From NCBI RefSeq assembly GCF_029906645.1, contig NZ_JARYGZ010000001.1, forward strand, positions 2,476,084-2,540,083: a stretch of DNA of 64,000 nt, given 5' to 3'. Source of the DNA: Sphingomonas oryzagri. GTDB lineage: Bacteria; Pseudomonadota; Alphaproteobacteria; Sphingomonadales; Sphingomonadaceae. The notes below the pieces were generated by a model that worked only from the letters and a program-made list of their open reading frames with translations, had not been told where the DNA came from and ran no database searches. This document shows, in pieces, positions 55,022 to 63,100 of this stretch (position 1 is its first letter; each line of letters begins with the position of its first letter). A program made the translations under genes and the position numbers.

Positions 55022-56242
55022 TCACGATAGAAATTTGGCGAAGGGAATAACGGCTCCACCATCACGAAGCGTATCAACGTGATCACTCCACCACTGCGCC
55101 ATCGCGACACGCTCATTCCAATGGGCACCGCGATGATAGGCAGCGCGCACCTGATCATTGTCCTTGTGCGCAAGCGCCCGTTCGATCGCGTCGGGCGACC
55201 ATTTGCCGGATTCGTTCAGCAACGTGCTGGCCATGGCGCGAAAGCCGTGTGCCGTCATTTCGTCGGCCGCGAAACCCATACGGCGGAGCGCCGCCGTGGC
55301 CGTATTCTCCGACATCGACTTCGTTGGCTTTCCCAGCGCGGGGAAAACATAGCGGCCGTTTCCAGTCAGTCCCTGTAATTGCTTCAAGATGGCAATCGAC
55401 TGGCGGGACAGCGGCACGACATGCTCACGGCGCTTCTTCATGCGGGCGGCGGGGATACGCCAGATCGCCGCCTCGAAATCCACTTCCACCCATTCCGCCT
55501 GCCGCAGTTCACCCGGCCGGACGAACACATGGGGCGACAATGCCAAAGCGAAGCGCGTGATGGGCTGGCCGCTGTAATCGTCGATAGCCCGTAGCAATTC
55601 ACCAGCGCGTTTGGGATCGATGATGGCCGCAAGATGCGTCGGGCGCGGCGCCGCGACGGCGCCTAGCAACAGCGCCGCCGGATCGGCCTTCGCTCGCGCC
55701 GTCGCCACCGCATAGCGGAACACCCGGCTCGCAAACGCGCGGGTCCGTTTCGCCGTCTCCAGATTGCCCTTGGCTTCTTGTCGCTTGAGCACGGCCAACA
55801 GTTCGTGCGGCTCCACCTGATCGACCGGCCGGTGGCCAAGCGCGGGCATCAGCCAGTCCCGCGACCAACGGAGCTTGTTGATGGTGGCAGGCGAGCGCCC
55901 CTCCCGCTCCGCCTTTTCGATATATTCGAGCGCGACATCGCCAAAGGTTGTTCCCGCCGCAACCTTGGCGGCGATCCTCTCGCGACGCTTGGCAGCCGCA
56001 GGATCGATTCCACCGCTCGCCGCTTCTCGGGCGAGGTCGCGCGCTTTGCGAGCATCGCCAAGCGACACGTCGGGATAGCGTCCGATCGCCAGCTTCCGCT
56101 CCATTCCGTGCATCCGATACTTAAGCCGCCAGAGCTTGCCGCCCGATGGCGTCACCAGCAGGTAAAGGCCGGCGCTGTCCGCCAGCTTGTATTCCTTCTC
56201 GCGGGGCTTCGCGCTCCGCACCGCCACGTCCGTCAACGCCAT
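55022..56242 (-). CDS. P4-type tyrosine integrase
   Basis: The 406-residue integrase has the N-terminal arm-binding domain of the P4 family (MALTDVAVRSAKPREKEYKL then DSAGLYLLVTPSGGKLWRLK). It is followed by a core-binding domain and a catalytic domain with Arg in HVFVRPGELRQAEW, His-x-x-Arg in TAHGFRAMASTLLNE and His/Tyr in ALAHKDNDQVRAAYHRG. It is the gene nearest the tRNA, as expected for an integrase using the 3' end of tRNA-Leu as attB. Inverted and direct GGCCCCC motifs lie just upstream (56246-56292). Confidence 0.95.
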   Translation of the reverse strand: MALTDVAVRSAKPREKEYKLADSAGLYLLVTPSGGKLWRLKYRMHGMERKLAIGRYPDVSLGDARKARDLAREAASGGIDPAAAKRRERIAAKVAAGTTFGDVALEYIEKAEREGRSPATINKLRWSRDWLMPALGHRPVDQVEPHELLAVLKRQEAKGNLETAKRTRAFASRVFRYAVATARAKADPAALLLGAVAAPRPTHLAAIIDPKRAGELLRAIDDYSGQPITRFALALSPHVFVRPGELRQAEWVEVDFEAAIWRIPAARMKKRREHVVPLSRQSIAILKQLQGLTGNGRYVFPALGKPTKSMSENTATAALRRMGFAADEMTAHGFRAMASTLLNESGKWSPDAIERALAHKDNDQVRAAYHRGAHWNERVAMAQWWSDHVDTLRDGGAVIPFAKFLS

Positions 56243-56272
56243 CGCGGGGGCCTTTCATGCCCGAATGAGAAA

Positions 56273-56292
56273 GGCCCCCAAAAAGGCCCCCA
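56273..56292. repeat. Paired GGCCCCCA repeats, right island end
   Basis: GGCCCCCA at 56273-56280 and 56285-56292, period 12 bp, same orientation as the left pair at 44880-44899. An inverted GGGGGCC at 56246-56252 lies next to the integrase start. Together they look like integrase arm sites that could also affect the integrase promoter. Confidence 0.6.
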
Positions 56293-56402
56293 CATCGAAC
56301 CCGCTGCGGGCGAACAGAGGCGAACGCCTGCGGTCAATGCAGGCTTAAATATGGCGTATTTTCGGGGTTTTGTCCACTGTTGGCGGCTGCCCGCGAACAG
56401 GG

Positions 56403-56421
56403 AAATGGTGCCCAGAAGAGG
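56403..56421. other. Proximal attachment site in the tRNA-Leu 3' end (attR-like)
   Basis: AAATGGTGCCCAGAAGAGG covers the CCA end, acceptor arm and part of the T arm of the tRNA. It matches 44801-44818 apart from one extra C. The tRNA remains complete after integration. Confidence 0.8.
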
Positions 56422-56492
56422 ACTCGAACCTCCACGACCTTGCGATCGCCAGCACCTGAAGCTGGTGCGTCTACCAATTCCGCCATCTGGGC
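56406..56492 (-). tRNA. tRNA-Leu (anticodon CAG)
   Basis: The minus strand folds as a class II tRNA: acceptor GCCCAGA (56492-56486) with TCTGGGC (56416-56410), discriminator A and encoded CCA. The anticodon stem is CCAGC / GCTGG with loop TTCAGGT (anticodon CAG). A long variable arm and the T loop GGTTCGAGTCC are present. It reads CUG codons, the main Leu codon in GC-rich genomes. Its 3' end is the island attachment site. Confidence 0.97.
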
Positions 56493-56636
56493 ACGGGGTA
56501 GGCGGCGGCCTCTAGCGGCGGGTGCGGAGGGTTGTCAACGCCCCTCACCCACTCTTTTTTGCGAAGCCTTGTTTTCGCAGGCGCGGGAAGGCAATGCGGC
56601 TCGCAGAACGGTTCGCGCAAGAATGAGGGTAATACG

Positions 56637-57572
56637 ATGACTCGGCTGGTGACGGTGTTCGGCGGCGGCGGGTTCCTGGGGCGCTATGTCGCGCAGGCGC
56701 TGCTGCAGCGCGGCGCGCGGGTGCGGATCGTCGAGCGCGATCCCAAACGCGCCTTCTTCGTGAAGCCGCTCGGCGGCCTCGGCCAGACGCAGTTCATCGC
56801 CGCCGAAGTGACCAAGCGCCAGACGGTCGATCGCGCGGTGCAGGGCAGCGACGTGGTGATCAACCTCGTCGGCCTGCTCGCGGGCAACCTGCAGGGTGTG
56901 CATGTCGACGGCGCGCGCAACATCGCGGAGGCCGCCAAGGCGGCAGGCGCCGGCGCGCTCGTCCATGTCTCGGCGATCGGCGCGGATGCCGGCTCGGCGG
57001 TGCCCTATGCCCGCACCAAGGGCGAAGGCGAGGCAGCCGTGCGCGAGGCCTTCGCCGGTGCCACGATCATCCGCCCCTCGATCATCTTCGGGTCGGAGGA
57101 TCATTTCATCAACCGCTTCGCGGGCATGATCCAGTCCGCGCCGGCGGTGCCGATCATGAGCGCGGGCACGAAGTTCCAGCCGGTGTTCGTGGCGGACGTC
57201 GCCAAGGCGATCGCGACCGCCGCACTGGGCGACGAAACCTTTGCCGGGCGCACGTTCGAGCTGGGCGGGCCGGAGGTGCTGACCATGGGCGAGCTGATCC
57301 GCCGCACCGCCACGATGATCGGCGCGACGCCGACCTTCCTCGAACTGCCGGATTCGCTCTCCGGGCTGATCGCGAGCTTCGGCTTTCTGCCGGGCGCGCC
57401 GATCACCAAGGATCAGTGGCGGATGCTGAAGCATGACAATGTCACGACGCCGGGTGCAGAGGGTCTCGCCTCGCTCGGCGTGACGCCGACCCCGCTGGGC
57501 GCGGTCGCGCCGTCGTGGCTGGTACGCTACCGCCGGCAGGGCCGTTTCGGCGCCGAGCGCAAGGCGGGCTGA
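56637..57572 (+). CDS. Complex I NDUFA9-like NAD(P)-binding protein
   Basis: The 311-residue atypical extended SDR starts LVTVFGGGGFLGRYVAQALL (Rossmann glycine motif), then VVINLVGLLA, VHVSAIGADAGSAVPYARTK and IIRPSIIFGSEDHFINRFA. These match the NDUFA9 subfamily, which in mitochondria and some Alphaproteobacteria associates with complex I or acts on quinone metabolism. The ATG at 56637 was chosen; an in-frame ORF runs further upstream but lacks the family N-terminus. Confidence 0.9.
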   Translation: MTRLVTVFGGGGFLGRYVAQALLQRGARVRIVERDPKRAFFVKPLGGLGQTQFIAAEVTKRQTVDRAVQGSDVVINLVGLLAGNLQGVHVDGARNIAEAAKAAGAGALVHVSAIGADAGSAVPYARTKGEGEAAVREAFAGATIIRPSIIFGSEDHFINRFAGMIQSAPAVPIMSAGTKFQPVFVADVAKAIATAALGDETFAGRTFELGGPEVLTMGELIRRTATMIGATPTFLELPDSLSGLIASFGFLPGAPITKDQWRMLKHDNVTTPGAEGLASLGVTPTPLGAVAPSWLVRYRRQGRFGAERKAG

Positions 57573-57581
57573 TCAACCTTT

Positions 57582-57605
57582 CCCCTCCCCCACCAGGGGG
57601 AGGGG
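57582..57605. repeat. CCCCTCCCCC hairpin
   Basis: A perfect 10-bp stem (57582-57591 with 57596-57605) and ACCA loop, 10 bp after the NDUFA9-like stop. No T-run follows. It may be a repeat or a transcript-end structure. Confidence 0.5.
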
Positions 57606-57683
57606 GGGGGCACCGCCCACATTGGCAAGAATTAACCTAGCCGCCCCTTCCCTTGTGCGCCGCGATAGGGAAGACAGGCGCGC

Positions 57684-58493
57684 ATGATGATCCTGCAGCC
57701 CATCGTCCTCGGCATCGTCGAGGGCCTCACCGAATTCCTGCCCGTCTCCTCGACCGGCCACCTGATCCTCGCGGGCGCGCTGCTCGGCTATGACGACACC
57801 GCCTGGGCGACGTTCGACATCGTCATCCAGCTCGGCGCGATCCTGGCGATCGTGGTGCTCTACTGGCGGACTTTCTGGGCGGTGCTGATGGGCCTGATGG
57901 CCAGGCGGCCCGAATCGATCCGCTTCGTGCGCAACATCCTGCTCGCCTTCCTGCCCGCCGCCGTGATCGGTCTCGCGCTCCACAAGAAAATCGAGGCGCT
58001 GCTGTCCAAGCCCAAGCTGGTCTGCGTGGCGCTGATCGTCGGCGGCATCGCCATCCTGATCATCGAGCGGCTGGCCAAGCGGCAGACCATATCCGGCGTG
58101 GCGGACGTGCCGGCCAAGACCACGCTCGGCATCGGCATCGTCCAGTGCCTCGCGATGATCCCCGGCATCAGCCGATCGGGCGCGACGATCATGGGCGCGT
58201 TGTCGCTGGGCGTCGAGCGGCGCACGGCGGCCGAGTTCAGCTTCTTCCTCGCCATCCCGACGATGCTGGGCGCGACCGTGGTCGAGCTCGCCAAGAAACC
58301 CGTGCCGTTGGCACCGGGCGTCGTCCATGTCGGCGCAGGCGAGATCGCGATCGGCTTCGTCGTCTCCTTCCTAGTCGCGTTGGTGGTGGTGAAGGCGTTC
58401 GTCGGCATCGTGACCAAGCATGGCTTCGGCCCCTTCGCCTGGTATCGCATCGTCGCCGGCGCCGGCGCGCTGGCGTGGCTGATGATGAAATAG
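57684..58493 (+). CDS. uppP: Undecaprenyl-diphosphatase
   Basis: The 269-residue polytopic enzyme removes a phosphate from undecaprenyl pyrophosphate, recycling the lipid carrier used by MraY and MurG. The two family motifs are GLTEFLPVSSTGHLILAG near the N-terminus and the second active-site loop PGISRSGATIMGAL. The length and about eight membrane segments fit UppP (BacA). Confidence 0.96.
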   Translation: MMILQPIVLGIVEGLTEFLPVSSTGHLILAGALLGYDDTAWATFDIVIQLGAILAIVVLYWRTFWAVLMGLMARRPESIRFVRNILLAFLPAAVIGLALHKKIEALLSKPKLVCVALIVGGIAILIIERLAKRQTISGVADVPAKTTLGIGIVQCLAMIPGISRSGATIMGALSLGVERRTAAEFSFFLAIPTMLGATVVELAKKPVPLAPGVVHVGAGEIAIGFVVSFLVALVVVKAFVGIVTKHGFGPFAWYRIVAGAGALAWLMMK

Positions 58494-58650
58494 GGCCGTA
58501 TCGGCCATAATGTTTTTGCGAATGGATTGCACGTTTTATTTTTGATCAAAAATCGCGCGGTTAAATGTCAGCATAACTGACGTATCGCCGAATCCTTTCG
58601 TGACTCACCTCTGAATCTATGCTTTCGCGTCCTCCCAAGTGGAGGGCACG
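58494..58650 (+). promoter_or_regulatory. gltD upstream region with two palindromes
   Basis: This 157-bp gap is AT-rich for the genome. It contains a perfect 16-bp palindrome ATTTTTGATCAAAAAT (58538-58553) and an inverted repeat GTCAG-N5-CTGAC (58567-58581). The gltD Shine-Dalgarno GGAGGG is at 58641-58646. The repeats are candidate operators for the glutamate synthase operon; no specific regulator is assigned. Confidence 0.45.
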
Positions 58651-60111
58651 ATGGCTGCTGAGAATCCGATGTTGAAGTTCGTGGGGACGGGGCAGGCCTA
58701 TCCCGAAAAGCGCGCGCCCGAAGTGCGTGCCGAGGACTTCGCCGAGATCACCAAGGCGTATCTCGCCGCCAAGGCCGAGGAGCAGGCCGGGCGTTGCTCG
58801 CAATGCGGCGTGCCGTACTGCTCGACCCACTGCCCGCTCCACAACCATATTCCGGACTGGCTGCGGCTCACCGCCGAGGGGCGCCTGCGCGAAGCCTATG
58901 AGCTGTCCGCCGCCACCTCGACCATGCCCGAGATCTGCGGCCGCATCTGCCCGCAGGATCGGCTGTGCGAAGGCAATTGCGTCATCGAATTTTCCGGCCA
59001 CGGCGCCGTCACCATCGGTTCGATCGAGAAGTTCATTACCGACACCGCCTGGAAGGAAGGCTGGGTCGAACCGATCACGCCTGTGCGCGATCGCTCCGGC
59101 CAGTCGGTCGGCATCATCGGCGCGGGGCCGGCGGGGCTGACGGCGGCCGAATATCTGCGCGGCCATGGCTATGAGGTGCATGTCTACGACCGGCACGACC
59201 GCGCCGGCGGCCTGCTCGTCTACGGCATCCCCGGCTTCAAGCTGGAGAAGGAAGTCGTCACCCGCCGCTTCGAACGGCTGCGCGACAGCGGCATCCGCTT
59301 CCACCTGAGCTTCGAGGTCGGCAAGGACGCCACCCTGGCCGATCTCCGCAAGAAGCATGATGCGCTGCTCATCGCCACCGGCGTCTACAAGGCGCGCGCG
59401 ATCAAGGCGCCGGGCGTCGGCGCGGGCGGCGTGGTGAAGGCGCTCGACTATCTGATCGCCTCCAATCGCGTCGGCTTCGGCGATGCGGTGCCCGACTTCG
59501 AGACCGGAGCGCTCAACGCCAAGGGCAAGAATGTCGTCGTGGTCGGCGGCGGCGACACCGCGATGGATTGCGTGCGCACCGCGATCCGCCAGGGCGCGAA
59601 GTCGGTGAAGTGCCTCTACCGCCGCGACCGCGCCAACATGCCCGGCTCGCAGCGCGAGGTGGCGAACGCCGAGGAGGAAGGCGTCGAATTCGTCTGGCTC
59701 TCCGCGCCGGATGCCTTCGACGGCGATGCCAAGGTCAGCGGCGTGCGTGCGTCCCGGATGCGGCTCGGTGCCCCGGATGCCTCGGGCCGCCGCGCGCCGG
59801 AGGCCGATCCGGGTACCGAATTCCGCCTCGACGCCGATCTCGTCATCCAGGCGCTCGGCTTCGATCCCGAGGACCTGCCGCAGATGTTCGGCGCGCCCGA
59901 GCTTTCGGTCACCCGCTGGGGCACGCTGCGCGTCGACCACAAGACGATGCAGACCTCGCTGCCGGGCGTCTTCGCGGCGGGCGACATCGTGCGCGGCGCC
60001 AGCCTCGTCGTCTGGGGCGTCCGCGACGGCCGCGATGTGTCCGAGCGGATGCACGCCTGGCTCAAGGACAAAGCGAAGGCCGCGAAACCGGCCGAGACGG
60101 TGGCGGCGTGA
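58651..60111 (+). CDS. gltD: Glutamate synthase small subunit
   Basis: The 486-residue flavoprotein passes electrons from NADPH to the large subunit. The N-terminal region has two Cys clusters for [4Fe-4S] centres (GRCSQCGVPYCSTHCPLHNH and CGRICPQDRLCEGNCV). FAD binding is at VGIIGAGPAGLTAAEYLRG, and the second nucleotide motif is VVVVGGGDTAMDCVRTA. The start is the ATG at 58651. Its stop overlaps the gltB ATG (TGATG). Confidence 0.97.
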   Translation: MAAENPMLKFVGTGQAYPEKRAPEVRAEDFAEITKAYLAAKAEEQAGRCSQCGVPYCSTHCPLHNHIPDWLRLTAEGRLREAYELSAATSTMPEICGRICPQDRLCEGNCVIEFSGHGAVTIGSIEKFITDTAWKEGWVEPITPVRDRSGQSVGIIGAGPAGLTAAEYLRGHGYEVHVYDRHDRAGGLLVYGIPGFKLEKEVVTRRFERLRDSGIRFHLSFEVGKDATLADLRKKHDALLIATGVYKARAIKAPGVGAGGVVKALDYLIASNRVGFGDAVPDFETGALNAKGKNVVVVGGGDTAMDCVRTAIRQGAKSVKCLYRRDRANMPGSQREVANAEEEGVEFVWLSAPDAFDGDAKVSGVRASRMRLGAPDASGRRAPEADPGTEFRLDADLVIQALGFDPEDLPQMFGAPELSVTRWGTLRVDHKTMQTSLPGVFAAGDIVRGASLVVWGVRDGRDVSERMHAWLKDKAKAAKPAETVAA

Positions 60112-63100
60112 TGGACAACAATTTCGAACAGCGGAGCGAGGCGATGGCCCACTTCCCCACTTCCGAGCATGAGCGCCTCGCCGAGCACGGCATGTACCGC
60201 CCCGAATTCGAGGGCGATGCCTGCGGGGTCGGCCTCGTCGCCGCGACCGACGGCCAGCCCTCGCGCCGCGTCGTCTCGGCCGCGATCGATGCGCTGAAGG
60301 CGGTGTGGCACCGTGGCGCGGTCGATGCCGACGGCAAGACCGGCGACGGCGCCGGCATCAACGTCGAGCTGCCCGTCCACTTCTTCGACGACGCCATCGA
60401 GAATGGCGGCCACAAGCCCGGCCAAGGCCGCCTCGCCGTCGGCATGATCTTCCTGCCGCGCACCGATCTGGGCGCGCAGGAGGCCTGCCGCACAATCGTC
60501 GAGAGCGAGATCATCGATTTCGGCTACACGATCTATGGCTGGCGTCAGGTGCCGGTCGACGTCTCGGTGATCGGCGAGAAGGCGCTACAGACGCGCCCCG
60601 AGATCGAGCAGATCATGATCCAGGGCCCTGCCCCGGATTCCATGGACGCCGCCGAGTTCGAGAAGAACCTCTACCTCATCCGCCGGCGTATCGAGCGCAA
60701 GGTGATCGAGGCGCAGATCAACGGCTTCTACGTCTGTTCGCTGTCGTGCCGGTCGATCATCTACAAGGGGCTGTTCCTCGCGGAAGAGCTGTCGGTCTTC
60801 TATCCGGACCTGATGGACGAGCGCTTCGTCAGCCGCTTCGCCATCTTCCACCAGCGTTATTCGACCAACACCTTCCCCCAATGGTGGCTGGCCCAGCCGT
60901 TCCGCACGCTGGCGCATAACGGCGAGATCAACACGATCCGCGGCAACAAGAACTGGATGAAGAGCCACGAGATCAAGATGGCGGCGATCGCCTTCGGAGA
61001 GCATTCCGAAGACATCAAGCCGCTGATCCCGGCCGGCGCTTCGGACACCGCCGCGCTCGATGCCGTGTACGAGGCGATCGTGCGCGCCGGCCGCGACGCG
61101 CCCACCGCCAAGCTGATGCTGGTGCCCGAGGCGTGGCAGAACAGCACCGACATGAAGCCCGAGCATCGGGACATGTACGCTTATTACGCCTCGGTGATGG
61201 AGCCGTGGGACGGCCCTGCCGCGCTGGCCATGACGGACGGGCGCTGGGTGGTGGCCGGTGTCGACCGCAACGCGCTGCGCCCGCTCCGCACGACGCTCAC
61301 CGCCGACAACCTGCTGATCGTCGGTTCGGAGACGGGCATGGTCGTCGTCCCCGAGAGCACGATCGTCGCCAAGGGCCGGATCGGGCCGGGCATGATGCTC
61401 GCCGTCGATCTCGACGAGGGCAAGCTGTTCGGCGACATCGAGCTGAAGGACCGGCTCGCCGCCGAGCATCCCTTCGGCGACTATGTGAAGGGCTTCCGCA
61501 AGCTCACCGACCTCGACGTGCCGGAGGGCGATCATGTCGCGCGTTTCGACCGGGCCGAGCTGATCCGTCGCCAGGTCGCCGCCGGGCAGACGCTGGAGGA
61601 CATGGAGCTGATCCTCGCGCCTGCCGTCGAGGACGCCAAGGAGGCGATCGGCTCGATGGGCGACGACACGCCGCTTGCCGTCATCTCGGACAAGCCGCGC
61701 GTCATCAGCCAGTTCTTCCGCCAGAACTTCAGCCAGGTGACCAATCCGCCGATCGATAGTCTGCGTGAAACGCGGGTGATGAGCCTGTCGACGCGCTTCG
61801 GCAATCTCGGCAACATCCTCGATACCGGCCCCGTCCAGTCGAGCGTGCTGGTCCTCCCCTCGCCGGTCCTCTCCTCGACCGACTGGGCGACGCTCAAGGC
61901 CCATTTCGGTGCCTCGGCGGCGGAAATCGATTGCACCTTCGATCCGGAAGCGGGGGCCGACGGCCTGCGCAACGCCATCGCCGAGATCCGCCGCAAGGCC
62001 GAGCAGGCGGTGCGCGAGGGCCGCTCGGAGCTGTTCCTCACCGACGAGCATGTCGGGCCGGACAAGTGCGCCATCCAGATGGTGCTCGCCGCCGCCGCCG
62101 TTCACACGCACCTCGTCCGCCGGGGCCTGCGCTCCTACGCGTCGATCAACGTGCGCTCGGCCGAGTGCCTCGACACCCATTATTTCGCGGTGCTGATCGG
62201 TGTCGGCGCGACGACGGTGAACGCCTATCTGGCCGAAGCCTCGATCGCGGACCGCCAGTCGCGCGGCCTGTTCGGCGAGCGCAACCTCGACGAGTGCATC
62301 ACGCGCTACCGCAAGGCGATCGACGACGGCCTGCTCAAGATCATGGCGAAGATGGGGATCGCGGTGATCTCCTCCTATCGCGGCGGCTACAATTTCGAGG
62401 CGGTCGGCCTCAGCCGCGCGCTCTGCAACGATCTCTTCCCCGGCATGCCCGCGAAGATTTCGGGCGAGGGTTATGCCTCGCTCAAGGTCAACGCGGTCGA
62501 GCGGCACGAAAAGGCGTTCGACGCGGCGGTGGCGACGTTGCCGATCGGCGGCTTCTACCGCCAGCGCGCCGGCGGCGAAACGCATGCCTATTCGGCGACG
62601 TTGATGCACCTGCTGCAGACGTCCTGCTCGACCGACAGCTATTCGACCTACCTGCAATTCTCGCGCGGGGTGCGCGATCTGCCGCCGGTCTATCTGCGCG
62701 ATCTGCTGGAGTTCAACTGGGCGCGCGAGGCGATCAGCATCGACGAGGTCGAGGCGATCACCGAGATCCGCAAGCGCTTCGTGACGCCGGGCATGTCGCT
62801 CGGCGCGCTCTCCCCGGAGGCGCACGAGACGCTGGCGATCGCGATGAACCGGATCGGCGCCAAGGCCGTCTCCGGCGAGGGCGGCGAGGACAAGTCGCGC
62901 TACGTCCCTTATGAGAATGGCGACAACGCCAACTCCGTGATCAAGCAGGTGGCGTCGGGCCGCTTCGGCGTGACGGCGGAGTATCTGGGTTCCGCCGAGG
63001 AGCTGGAGATCAAGGTCGCGCAGGGCGCCAAGCCCGGCGAGGGCGGCCAGCTGCCCGGCTTCAAGGTGACCGAATTCATCGCCAAGCTGCGGCACTCGAC

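Larger units (their letters stand above)
44801..56421. mobile_element. Integrative genomic island at tRNA-Leu(CAG) carrying a type I R-M system
   Basis: The segment is bounded by the 18/19-bp direct repeats at 44801-44818 and 56403-56421, the latter being the 3' end of the tRNA. It carries a P4-type integrase beside the tRNA, an AlpA-like excisionase, a second tyrosine recombinase with a DNA-binding partner, an ankyrin protein and hsdM-hsdS-unknown-hsdR. All genes are on the minus strand. Base composition is lower in G+C than the core, most visibly near 44820-44880 and 54268-54981. No conjugation genes are present, so it would be a mobilisable or self-excising island at most. Confidence 0.9.
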
